64,000 bases of DNA from Thalassomonas haliotis (GTDB lineage Bacteria; Pseudomonadota; Gammaproteobacteria; Enterobacterales; Alteromonadaceae), in assembly GCF_028657945.1 (NCBI RefSeq), contig NZ_CP059693.1:1674001-1738000 (forward strand). The letters are read 5' to 3'. Position numbers and translations under genes: made by a program. Within the stretch, counting starts at the first letter, position 1. Each line of letters starts with the position of its first letter. Below the pieces are notes generated by a model. It saw nothing but the letters and a program-made list of their open reading frames with translations, made no database searches and was not told where the DNA came from. This document shows positions 52,286-60,181 of this stretch, piece by piece.

Positions 52286-53676
52286 TCACCAGTAAGTTAT
52301 TAGTGGTTGAAGACGACGCCGGCTTACGTGAAGCCTTAGTCGATACCTTATTATTAGCCGGTTATCAATGCCTTGAAGCCGAATCCGGCGAAGCAGCCTT
52401 GTTGCAGCTTAAAAACCAGCACATCGACCTTGTAGTCAGTGACGTCAATATGGGCGGTATGTCGGGTTTGTCTTTGCTGAAAAGCATTAAGAGCAGCTAC
52501 CCCAATATGCCGGTATTGCTGATGACGGCATACGGCACCATAGATGATGCGGTACAGGCAATGAAAGACGGTGCCTGTAACTATATGGCGAAACCTTTCG
52601 CACCTGAAGTGTTATTGAATATGGTCTCGCAATACGTGCCGCTGCAGGTGGTTAACCATGAAGCGCCGATTGCCGAAGATGTCCGTTCGAAAGAATTGCT
52701 GAACCTGGCCCAGAAAGTGGCTTCTACCGATGCCTCAGTGATGGTCTTGGGGCCGAGCGGCTCAGGTAAAGAAGTGCTGGCGCAATTTGTTCATTACCAT
52801 TCTCCCCGTGCCGATCAGCCTTTTGTCGCCATTAACTGTGCGGCGATACCGGAAAATATGCTCGAAGCCACCTTGTTCGGTTATGAAAAGGGCGCTTTTA
52901 CCGGTGCTATTCAGGCCTGTCCGGGTAAATTCGAGCAGGCGCAGGGGGGTACCATCTTATTAGATGAAATTACCGAAATGGACTTAGGCCTGCAGGCGAA
53001 AATTCTTAGGGTATTGCAGGAGCGTGAAGTCGAGCGTTTGGGCGGCCGTAAAACCATTAGCCTGGATGTCCGGGTGATCGCCACCAGCAACCGCGACCTT
53101 AAAGAAGCGGTTGCCGAAGGTGTGTTCCGTGAAGATTTATATTATCGTTTAAATGTCTTCCCGCTGACCTGGTTGCCGCTGGGACAACGCCGGGATGATA
53201 TTCTGCCGCTGGCGAAACATCTGGTGAAACGCCATAGTCAAAAAAATGGCAATACCTTTGCCGAGGTTGAATTTTCTGCCAGTGCCCGCAGCAAGTTGAT
53301 AGCTTATCAGTGGCCGGGTAATGTTCGTGAACTGGATAATGTTATCCAAAGAGCTTTGATATTACATACGGAGAATGTTATTGATGCCACAGATTTGTTG
53401 ATTGAAAACTTTGATACCATGAGTCTTAACTCCGGTATTAATACCAGTGTTAACCAACAGCCGGCGCAGGTCGAACAGGCACAGCCGGTGGTCTCAGCTG
53501 CCGATGATAAACTCGGCAGCGAGTTGAAATTGCAGGAGCACCAGATCATTCTCGATACCCTACAAACCTGCCGGGGCAGCCGTAAAGAAGTGGCGGATCG
53601 TTTAGGTATCAGCCCGCGTACCTTAAGGTATAAAATTGCCCGGATGCGCGACAGCGGTATCCAGATCCCGGCATAG
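52282..53676 (+). CDS. flrC: Flagellar sigma-54 response regulator FlrC (FleR)
   Basis: A 464-residue regulator from the ATG at 52282 (AGGAGG 7 bases upstream, overlapping the flrB stop as ATGA). It has a receiver domain with Asp54 in VVSDVNMGGMSG, AAA+ domain ([26 protein letters not shown]) and a C-terminal Fis HTH (RKEVADRLGISPRTLRYKIA). It is phosphorylated by FlrB and activates class III flagellar genes, such as the sigma-54 flagellin and hook-basal-body promoters. Two hairpin terminators follow. Confidence 0.95.
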   Translation: MITSKLLVVEDDAGLREALVDTLLLAGYQCLEAESGEAALLQLKNQHIDLVVSDVNMGGMSGLSLLKSIKSSYPNMPVLLMTAYGTIDDAVQAMKDGACNYMAKPFAPEVLLNMVSQYVPLQVVNHEAPIAEDVRSKELLNLAQKVASTDASVMVLGPSGSGKEVLAQFVHYHSPRADQPFVAINCAAIPENMLEATLFGYEKGAFTGAIQACPGKFEQAQGGTILLDEITEMDLGLQAKILRVLQEREVERLGGRKTISLDVRVIATSNRDLKEAVAEGVFREDLYYRLNVFPLTWLPLGQRRDDILPLAKHLVKRHSQKNGNTFAEVEFSASARSKLIAYQWPGNVRELDNVIQRALILHTENVIDATDLLIENFDTMSLNSGINTSVNQQPAQVEQAQPVVSAADDKLGSELKLQEHQIILDTLQTCRGSRKEVADRLGISPRTLRYKIARMRDSGIQIPA

Positions 53677-53742
53677 CATAGCGGCCACTTCGGTATTAAA
53701 CCGGCATCGAGCAGGTTCCTGAGCTGTTAATCTGATGTCTTG

Positions 53743-53772
53743 AAGCGTTAACCTCCCGGGTTAGCGCTTTTG
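53743..53772 (+). terminator. First terminator after flrC
   Basis: AAGCGTTAACC (53743-53753) pairs with GGTTAGCGCTT (53759-53769) with one G-T pair, then a short T-run. Confidence 0.62.
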
Positions 53773-53789
53773 CTTATTACCTTTCCTTT

Positions 53790-53818
53790 AACAAGCAGCA
53801 CTCTCGCTGCTTGTTTTT
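53790..53818 (+). terminator. Second terminator after flrC
   Basis: AACAAGCAGC (53790-53799) pairs perfectly with GCTGCTTGTT (53806-53815), ending in a T-run. It insulates fliE and its own promoter from flrBC. Confidence 0.85.
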
Positions 53819-53916
53819 GATAATTTATCCGGGTGTTGAATTATCGTCACTGTCGTTTTTCTTGCTTGTGCTTTTGTAATGCCTTGTTTTTACTTGTTAT
53901 TCTTAGTCTTGATTTT

Positions 53917-53932
53917 TGGCATTCTCTTTGCA
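53917..53932 (+). promoter_or_regulatory. Sigma-54 promoter of the fliE operon
   Basis: TGGCATTCTCTTTGCA is a near-perfect -24/-12 element with GG-N10-GC spacing, 52 bases before the fliE ATG. Confidence 0.88.
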
Positions 53933-53983
53933 TCGTTAGCCTTATATCAGTAAGCACAAGAAATTGACATAAGCGAGTAAGCC

Positions 53984-54307
53984 ATGGATATTACAAACAA
54001 CTCCCTATACGCCCAGATGCAGAGCATGTCTCTGGAAGCGACAGGTAATAATATCACCTCAATGCCTAAAGTGAATCAATCTTCAAGTGACTTTGGCAAC
54101 ATCCTTCAAGATGCGGTAAAATCCGTGAACGAACTGCAAAAAGATTCGGGCGAGAAGAAAACGGCATTTGAATTAGGTGACCGAAGTGTTACCCTCGCCG
54201 AAACCATGATCGCCAGTCAAAAAGCGGGCATCGCCTTTGATGCAACGGTTCAGGTGCGCAACAAGTTTGTCGAAGCATATAAAGAAATTATGAGTATGCC
54301 TGTTTAA
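53984..54307 (+). CDS. fliE: Hook-basal body complex protein FliE
   Basis: A 107-residue protein. The C-terminal helices (ILQDAVKSVNELQKDSGEKK, VTLAETMIASQKAGIAFDAT, VQVRNKFVEAYKEIMSMPV) are the conserved FliE block that joins the MS ring to the rod. It is the first gene of fliEFGHIJ, behind a strong sigma-54 promoter. Confidence 0.95.
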   Translation: MDITNNSLYAQMQSMSLEATGNNITSMPKVNQSSSDFGNILQDAVKSVNELQKDSGEKKTAFELGDRSVTLAETMIASQKAGIAFDATVQVRNKFVEAYKEIMSMPV

Positions 54308-54348
54308 AAAATTGGCTAACCAAGTAAACGGGTAAACGGGGAAGTACA

Positions 54349-56076
54349 GTGGCAGATACAGCAGGTTCAACAGGTTCAACAGGTTTAGCGGTTGCCGAGG
54401 GCGGCGCGGATTTAATTGCTTCGGAAAATGGCGATAACATTGAAGAGCAAAAGTCCGGCTTTGCCGCCAGCCTGGGTAACGTCGATGTGTTACGTCAAAT
54501 CACCCTGGTGATGGCGCTGGCCATTTGTCTGGCTATCGCGGTATTTGTCATTATGTGGGCCAATCAGCCGGAATACCGTATGCTGACTAAATTGCCTACC
54601 GAGCAATTAATCGAAACCATGGACTTCCTCGATGCCAACAAGGTTGAGTATCGCCAGGAAAGCAATACGATTTCTGTTCCCGCCGAAGATTATCAAAACA
54701 TTAAGCTCTTGCTGGCTCGCGAAGGCTTAACCGATGAACCCAAAGAAGGCTCGGAAATTCTGATGCAGGATATGGGTTTTGGTGTTAGCCAGCGCCTGGA
54801 AAGCGAACGTTTAAAACATGGCCGTGAGCAGCAACTGGCCAGAACCATAGAGGAATTACAGTCTATTTCCCGTGCCAAGGTATTGCTGGCCATCCCAAGA
54901 GAAAATGTTTTTGCCCGCCGGGCGAAAAGTCCTTCAGCCACTGTAGTGCTGACCATGCAAAGGGGTCGGGTGTTGGCAGAAGAGGAAGTTGATGCCGTGG
55001 TCGATATTATCGCTTCTGCGGTACAGGGCCTGGATCCTAACCGGGTGACGGTTACCGATCAAAACGGCCGTCTACTTAACTCCGGCAGCCAGGATTCTAT
55101 TTCTTCCCGTTCACGTAAAGAGTTTGAAATCGAACAAAAACGCGAACAGGAATACATGGATAAAATCGATACCATTCTTATTCCCGTGGTTGGCCTGGGC
55201 AATTATACCGCCCAGGTGGATGTCACCATGGACTTTACCAATACCGAAGAAACCCAGCGCCGCTATAATTCCGATTTACCTGCGCTGCGCAGTGAAATGA
55301 AGGTAGAAGATAATTCTATCGGTGGTGTATTGGGCGGCATTCCCGGCGCCCTGACCAATCAGCCGCCGCTGGAGTCGGATATTCCTGAGAATGCCCTGGG
55401 CAATAATCAGCAAAGAGCAATGCCAAGCCGTAAGCATACCGAGTCCACCAAGAACTACGAGTTAGACGAAGCCATCAGCCATACCAAGCAGCAGGCGGGA
55501 GTTATCCGCCGCATCAGTGTCTCGGTGGCGCTGGATTACCTGCCGTCCACGCCGGCAGAGGGGGAGCCGACCTTAGTACCGCGTTCGGTACAGGAGTTGG
55601 CCAATATTCGCCGTTTGCTTCAGGGCAGCATAGGTTTTGATCTGCAGCGTGGCGATGTGCTTGAAGTGGTGACTTTGCCGTTCTCCCGCGCCGATTTAGG
55701 GGTGCAGGTTGAGCCGCCGATTTATGAGCAGCCCTGGTTTATGAAAATGGTGAAGCTGGTGTCCGGCGCTTTAGTGATTATTGTTTTGATTGTTGCGGTC
55801 GTCCGTCCTATGCTCAAACGGTTAATCTACCCGGATCAGCCGACAGATTATGGTGATAAGTCACTGGATAGCCATATAGATCTGGGCGATGAAACCATGG
55901 ATATGTTAACCTCAGATTTTGACGCCGGTGCGGTAGGGTTTGCGCCGGACGGTAGCTTGCAATTACCGGATCTGCACAGAGACGAAGATGTCCTTAAAGC
56001 GGTACGGGCGTTAGTGGCAAATGAACCTGAATTATCCTCTCAGGTTGTGAAAAGTTGGTTGAGCGAAGATGAGTGA
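54349..56076 (+). CDS. fliF: Flagellar MS-ring protein FliF
   Basis: A 575-residue membrane protein starting with GTG at 54349 (GGGGAAG upstream). A first membrane helix (about 49-68) follows a cytoplasmic tail; a long periplasmic region has the YscJ/FliF fold (YRMLTKLPTEQLIETMDFLD, RETV-type segments); the second membrane helix is near 465-485 (LVSGALVIIVLIVAVV). The C-terminal tail (about 540-575) binds FliG, and the gene overlaps fliG by 8 bases. Confidence 0.95.
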   Translation: MADTAGSTGSTGLAVAEGGADLIASENGDNIEEQKSGFAASLGNVDVLRQITLVMALAICLAIAVFVIMWANQPEYRMLTKLPTEQLIETMDFLDANKVEYRQESNTISVPAEDYQNIKLLLAREGLTDEPKEGSEILMQDMGFGVSQRLESERLKHGREQQLARTIEELQSISRAKVLLAIPRENVFARRAKSPSATVVLTMQRGRVLAEEEVDAVVDIIASAVQGLDPNRVTVTDQNGRLLNSGSQDSISSRSRKEFEIEQKREQEYMDKIDTILIPVVGLGNYTAQVDVTMDFTNTEETQRRYNSDLPALRSEMKVEDNSIGGVLGGIPGALTNQPPLESDIPENALGNNQQRAMPSRKHTESTKNYELDEAISHTKQQAGVIRRISVSVALDYLPSTPAEGEPTLVPRSVQELANIRRLLQGSIGFDLQRGDVLEVVTLPFSRADLGVQVEPPIYEQPWFMKMVKLVSGALVIIVLIVAVVRPMLKRLIYPDQPTDYGDKSLDSHIDLGDETMDMLTSDFDAGAVGFAPDGSLQLPDLHRDEDVLKAVRALVANEPELSSQVVKSWLSEDE

Positions 56077-57118
56077 TGAAGTCCAAGAATTAGCGCCTAT
56101 GGCGCCGGGGTTCGATGTCGATAAACTCGACGGCGTCGAACGGGCCGCTATTTTATTATTGAGCTTGTCTGAAGAAGACGCGGCTCAGATCTTAAAGCAC
56201 CTGGAGCCCAAGCAGGTACAGCAAGTGGGTATGGTCATGGCCGGTATGGAAGATTTTACCCAGGAAAAAATTACCGCGGTCCATAAGTTGTTTATCAATG
56301 AAATCCAAAACTTCAGTACCATAGGCTTCCAGAGTGAAGACTTTGTCCGTAAAGCGCTAACCGCGGCTTTAGGTGAAGATAAAGCCGGTAACCTGATTGA
56401 CCAGATCATCATGGGCAACGGCGCCAAAGGTTTGGATTCATTGAAATGGATGGACTCGAAGCAAGTGGCCAATATTATCCGCAACGAGCATCCGCAGATC
56501 CAAACCATAGTATTGTCCTATTTAGAGCCGGAGCAATCGGCAGAAATTCTCGGTCAGTTTGCCGATAAGGTACGGCTGGATCTGATGATGCGTATTGCTA
56601 ACCTAGAAGAAGTTCAACCGGCGGCCTTGCAGGAATTAAATGAGATCATGGAAAAACAATTTGCCGGTCAGGCAGGCGCCCAGGCAGCGAAGATGGGTGG
56701 CCTCAAGGCGGCGGCAGATATCATGAACTACCTCGATACCAATGTTGAAGGTATGTTGATGGACTCAATCCGAGAACACGATGAAGAAATGAGTCAGCAA
56801 ATCCAGGATCTGATGTTTGTCTTTGAAAACCTTGCCGATGTTGATGATCGCGGTATCCAGGCGATCTTACGCGATGTTCAGCAAGATGCCCTGATGAAAG
56901 CGATCAAAGGGGCTGATGAAGCCCTTAAAGAAAAAATCCTTAATAACATGTCTAAACGTGCCGCAGAAATGCTGGCGGATGATCTCGAAGCCATGGGGCC
57001 GGTGCGTATCAGTGAAGTGGAAGCGGCGCAGAAAGAGATCCTGTCTGTGGCCAGGCGCTTATCCGATGCCGGAGAAATCATGCTTGGCGGCGCCGGTGGC
57101 GGTGATGAATTCCTGTAA
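56069..57118 (+). CDS. fliG: Flagellar motor switch protein FliG
   Basis: A 349-residue protein with N-, middle- and C-domains. It carries the EHPQ motif (RNEHPQIQTIVLSYLEPEQS) in the middle domain and the charged torque helix (DDRGIQAILRDVQQDALMKA, LADDLEAMGPVRISEVEAA) in the C-domain. FliG sits on the MS ring and transmits torque from the stator. ATG lies within the fliF 3' end, indicating translational coupling. Confidence 0.96.
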   Translation: MSDEVQELAPMAPGFDVDKLDGVERAAILLLSLSEEDAAQILKHLEPKQVQQVGMVMAGMEDFTQEKITAVHKLFINEIQNFSTIGFQSEDFVRKALTAALGEDKAGNLIDQIIMGNGAKGLDSLKWMDSKQVANIIRNEHPQIQTIVLSYLEPEQSAEILGQFADKVRLDLMMRIANLEEVQPAALQELNEIMEKQFAGQAGAQAAKMGGLKAAADIMNYLDTNVEGMLMDSIREHDEEMSQQIQDLMFVFENLADVDDRGIQAILRDVQQDALMKAIKGADEALKEKILNNMSKRAAEMLADDLEAMGPVRISEVEAAQKEILSVARRLSDAGEIMLGGAGGGDEFL

Positions 57119-57145
57119 TTTACTGGTTATCACAATTCTGTTTTT

Positions 57146-57174
57146 TGCCGGCGATAACCGTCGGCATTTCCTTT
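57146..57174 (+). terminator. Possible hairpin between fliG and fliH
   Basis: TGCCGGCG (57146-57153) pairs with CGTCGGCA (57159-57166) with one G-T pair, followed by TTTCCTTT. It could reduce read-through or protect the upstream mRNA. Confidence 0.3.
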
Positions 57175-57185
57175 AGGGCCCCTTT

Positions 57186-57986
57186 ATGAGCAATGACATA
57201 CGTCCCACCGTACATAAGGTGATCAAACAACAACCGGAACAGGGTCTGGATGTCTGGCCTTTACCTGGAGTGGAAAAACCGCTGACGCCGGAGGAAGAAG
57301 CGAAAACCAACGCCATAGGTAAAAAAAGCAACTGGCGTTATGAGCCACCCGAAGAAGTCGAGGTGGAAGAGCCGCAGCCGCTGACGGCAGAAGAAATTGA
57401 AGAAATTCGCCAGGCGGCCTATGAAGAAGGTTTCAGCCAGGGCAAAGAAGAAGGTTTTGCCAAGGGCTATGAAGAAGGCAAAGTCAAGGGGCATGAAGAA
57501 GGCCAGGCCAAGGGCCATGAAGAAGGTGTTGCCACCGGGCTGGAAGCGGGGAAAGAAACCATAGACGGCTTAAGTCAAAACTGGCAAATGCTGATAGATC
57601 AGCTGCACCAGCCGATGGCCAATGTCGATAAAAATATCGAAGAGCAACTATTGGCGCTGGTGGCGCAATTAACCGAAGCCGTGGTGCTGCAGGAGGCTAA
57701 GACCAATCCGGATATCTTGATGGCGGCGATCAGCACCGGCATCAAGGCTTTACCCGGGCAGGAAGCGCAAACCCAGATCCATTTGCACCCCGAAGATATC
57801 CGCCTGGTTGAACAGCAATTTGGCAGTGAACATATTCAGGAAAGCGGCTGGCGCTTATTGCCGGCGCCGCAGCTGGAGCGGGGCAGTTGCCAGATAGAAA
57901 ACGCTACCTCCAATATCGACCTGCAGATAAAATCCCGTCTAAAGCAGGTGCTGGACAGCTTTCTTGAAGAAGCCCTGCATCAATAA
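57186..57986 (+). CDS. fliH: Flagellar export apparatus protein FliH
   Basis: A 266-residue protein. Residues about 75-125 consist of repeats of the type EEGFSQGKEEGFAKGYEEG with glycines every four residues, the GxxxG helix typical of FliH. The C-terminal domain (about 140-266) binds and holds back the ATPase FliI. Its N-terminus may dock on the C ring. Confidence 0.93.
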   Translation: MSNDIRPTVHKVIKQQPEQGLDVWPLPGVEKPLTPEEEAKTNAIGKKSNWRYEPPEEVEVEEPQPLTAEEIEEIRQAAYEEGFSQGKEEGFAKGYEEGKVKGHEEGQAKGHEEGVATGLEAGKETIDGLSQNWQMLIDQLHQPMANVDKNIEEQLLALVAQLTEAVVLQEAKTNPDILMAAISTGIKALPGQEAQTQIHLHPEDIRLVEQQFGSEHIQESGWRLLPAPQLERGSCQIENATSNIDLQIKSRLKQVLDSFLEEALHQ

Positions 57987-58086
57987 GGTTGGCTTTTGCC
58001 TGCTATTGCCTGCTATTGCCAACCATTGCCGGTCATTCCGGTCTAAACAGGTAGCCGGGGTTTCTGCCGGACGTCATTTGAAATGT

Positions 58087-58102
58087 TGGAGCACTTCTTG
58101 CA
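58087..58102 (+). promoter_or_regulatory. Possible sigma-54 element upstream of fliI
   Basis: TGGAGCACTTCTTGCA has GG-N10-GC spacing and a perfect -12 half; the -24 half differs from TGGCAC at two bases. The fliI ATG is 48 bases after it. It lies in a 164-base gap inside the operon. Confidence 0.4.
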
Positions 58103-58150
58103 GCGCTCCTGGCAATAAAGTTAGTTCGTTATTTTTGTCAAAGAGTTGTC

Positions 58151-59572
58151 ATGGTCGATATCGCCCGTATTACACAAAGGCTGCAAGCCTGCCAGGAATA
58201 TATCCACCCCTATAAACAGTCGGTTGCCGGCCGCCTGGTGCGGGTGGTGGGCCTGACCCTGGAAGCCGTGGGCGTTAAGGCGCCGGTGGGCAGCCAGTGT
58301 CTGGTGGAAACCTCCCAGGGGGATTTGATCGCTGAGATAGTCGGCTTTTCCCGGGACAAAACCTACCTGATGCCGGAGCAAAGCGTGCAGGGGGTATTGC
58401 CGGGAGCCCGGGTATTGCCCTTATCCACTAAGGCCAAATTACCTTTGTCTATGGACTTGCTCGGACGGGTTATTGACGGTGTCGGTAATCCGCTGGACGG
58501 CAAAGGGCCGATCAAAAACAGCGACAGCTATCATTATAATACCCGGCCGATTAATCCTTTATCCCGCCGGGCAATATCCCAACCCCTGGATGTCGGGGTA
58601 CGCTCCATCAACAGCTTTATTACCGTAGGCCAGGGCCAGCGTATGGGGCTTTTTGCCGGCTCGGGGGTCGGTAAAAGTGTGCTGCTTGGCATGATGACCC
58701 GGGGCACCACTGCCGATGTGATCGTGGTGGGCCTGGTCGGGGAGCGTGGCCGGGAAGTAAAAGAATTTATCGAAGAGATCCTCGGCGAAGAAGGCCGTGC
58801 AAGATCTGTGGTGGTGGCGGCCCCGGCGGATAACTCGCCGTTAATGCGCCTTAAAGGCTGTGAAACCGCGGTGCAGATCAGTGAATACTTTCGCGATCAG
58901 GGACTGAACGTCCTGTTGCTGTTGGACTCTCTTACCCGTTATGCCCAGGCCCAGCGGGAAATTGCCCTGGCGGTTGGCGAGCCGCCGGCAACCAAAGGTT
59001 ATCCGCCTTCGGTGTTTTCTAAGTTGCCTCAGCTGGTGGAGCGGGCCGGAAACGGCGGAGAGGGACAGGGCTCTATCACCGCCTTTTATACCGTACTCAC
59101 CGAAGGGGATGACTTACAAGATCCGATTGCCGATGCCTCGCGGGCAATACTTGATGGCCATATTGTGCTGTCAAGGGCGCTGGCAGATGCCGGACATTTC
59201 CCGGCGGTGGATGTCGAAGCCTCGATCAGCCGGGTGATGCCTATGGTGACCAGCGATGAACACCAGCAGCTGGCACGAAGTTTAAAGCAGGTGTATTCCC
59301 TGTACCAGCAAAACAAAGATTTGATTGCCATAGGGGCCTACAGTAAAGGCAGCGACCCGCGTATTGATCAGGCGATCCAGTTGCTGCCGGTGATTAATTT
59401 CTTCTTACAGCAAAAAATGCGTGAAGTGATCCCCTACGATCAAAGCCTGACCCAGTTGCAGGAGATTATTTCTGCCGCCCAGGCCAATGCGAACAACCAA
59501 CAGGCTGCAGGCGCTCAACAGGCTGCAGGCGCTCAACAGGGGGCCGGCGGCCAACAAGCCGCAGGCGTTTAA
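58151..59572 (+). CDS. fliI: Flagellum-specific ATPase FliI
   Basis: A 473-residue ATPase of the F1-beta-like type: Walker [10 protein letters not shown] (about 173-181), Walker [17 protein letters not shown], and [19 protein letters not shown]. It drives export of flagellar substrates with FliH and FliJ. The protein is longer than usual (about 440-457) because of a C-terminal low-complexity tail of four 6-residue units (QQAAGA-like) encoded by tandem repeats. The core is intact. Confidence 0.95.
   Translation: MVDIARITQRLQACQEYIHPYKQSVAGRLVRVVGLTLEAVGVKAPVGSQCLVETSQGDLIAEIVGFSRDKTYLMPEQSVQGVLPGARVLPLSTKAKLPLSMDLLGRVIDGVGNPLDGKGPIKNSDSYHYNTRPINPLSRRAISQPLDVGVRSINSFITVGQGQRMGLFAGSGVGKSVLLGMMTRGTTADVIVVGLVGERGREVKEFIEEILGEEGRARSVVVAAPADNSPLMRLKGCETAVQISEYFRDQGLNVLLLLDSLTRYAQAQREIALAVGEPPATKGYPPSVFSKLPQLVERAGNGGEGQGSITAFYTVLTEGDDLQDPIADASRAILDGHIVLSRALADAGHFPAVDVEASISRVMPMVTSDEHQQLARSLKQVYSLYQQNKDLIAIGAYSKGSDPRIDQAIQLLPVINFFLQQKMREVIPYDQSLTQLQEIISAAQANANNQQAAGAQQAAGAQQGAGGQQAAGV
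59498..59569 (+). repeat. 18-bp tandem repeat at the 3' end of fliI
   Basis: Four 18-bp units beginning at 59498, 59516, 59534 and 59552. The first two are identical (CAACAGGCTGCAGGCGCT); the third and fourth have diverged. They encode a Gln/Ala/Gly tail of about 24 residues and run to the stop. Confidence 0.85.
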
Positions 59573-59596
59573 CAAAGGGGGCGAGGATAAGTCGTT

Positions 59597-60037
59597 ATGC
59601 CGATGAGACAGTTAAATACCCTGCTTAAGTTTGAGCAGGACAAAGAAGTCAGCGCTGCGCAGCAATTGCAGGCGGCAGAGCTGGAGTACCAGCAGAACCT
59701 GCAAAGATTAACCGGGGTGCAGGAGTACCGGCTCGAATATATGAAACGTTTAAGTCAGCGCTCACTTTCAGGTATAGACAGTGCCACCTATAGCCATTTT
59801 CACGGCTTTATTGCCAAACTTGACCATGCCGCCGAGCAGGTGCAGATTGCCATTAAGCAGGCAAAATCTATGTTGGAGTTGAGAAAGAAACAATGGCTGG
59901 CACAGCGCCAGAAAGTTAAGGCGGTGGAACATCTAAAAGAGCAGCAATTAAAGAAAGTGGCTGTGCTGGCAGAAAAACGCGAGCAGAAGATGTTTGATGA
60001 AATTGCTACCCAACAATTTATCCGCCGCAACTACTAA
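59597..60037 (+). CDS. fliJ: Flagellar export chaperone FliJ
   Basis: A 146-residue, entirely coiled-coil protein (LNTLLKFEQDKEVSAAQQLQ, AELEYQQNLQRLTGVQEYRL, KAVEHLKEQQLKKVAVLAEK) with the FliJ motif near the C-terminus. FliJ inserts in the FliI hexamer and escorts chaperone complexes. Last gene of fliEFGHIJ. Confidence 0.93.
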   Translation: MPMRQLNTLLKFEQDKEVSAAQQLQAAELEYQQNLQRLTGVQEYRLEYMKRLSQRSLSGIDSATYSHFHGFIAKLDHAAEQVQIAIKQAKSMLELRKKQWLAQRQKVKAVEHLKEQQLKKVAVLAEKREQKMFDEIATQQFIRRNY

Positions 60038-60047
60038 GGTTAATTGT

Positions 60048-60063
60048 TGGAGTGCTTTTTGCT
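60048..60063 (+). promoter_or_regulatory. Probable sigma-54 promoter of fliK
   Basis: TGGAGTGCTTTTTGCT: GG-N10-GC spacing and a good -12 half. The fliK ATG lies about 120 bases downstream. fliK is known to have its own RpoN promoter in related polar-flagellar systems. Confidence 0.5.
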
Positions 60064-60181
60064 TAATGATTGTAAGTATGCCTTAAGTAAGCTTGGCAGA
60101 GCAAACAGAGCGGCCAGGCGAGACTAAGATTGATAGACGTTTTTATTTGTTGGCTTAATTCAATTTAAAACTGGGATTGTT

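Noticed and set aside
57420-57560. Tandem repeats in fliH as a possible recent expansion
   Set aside because: The Gly-every-four-residues pattern is a normal feature of the FliH family.
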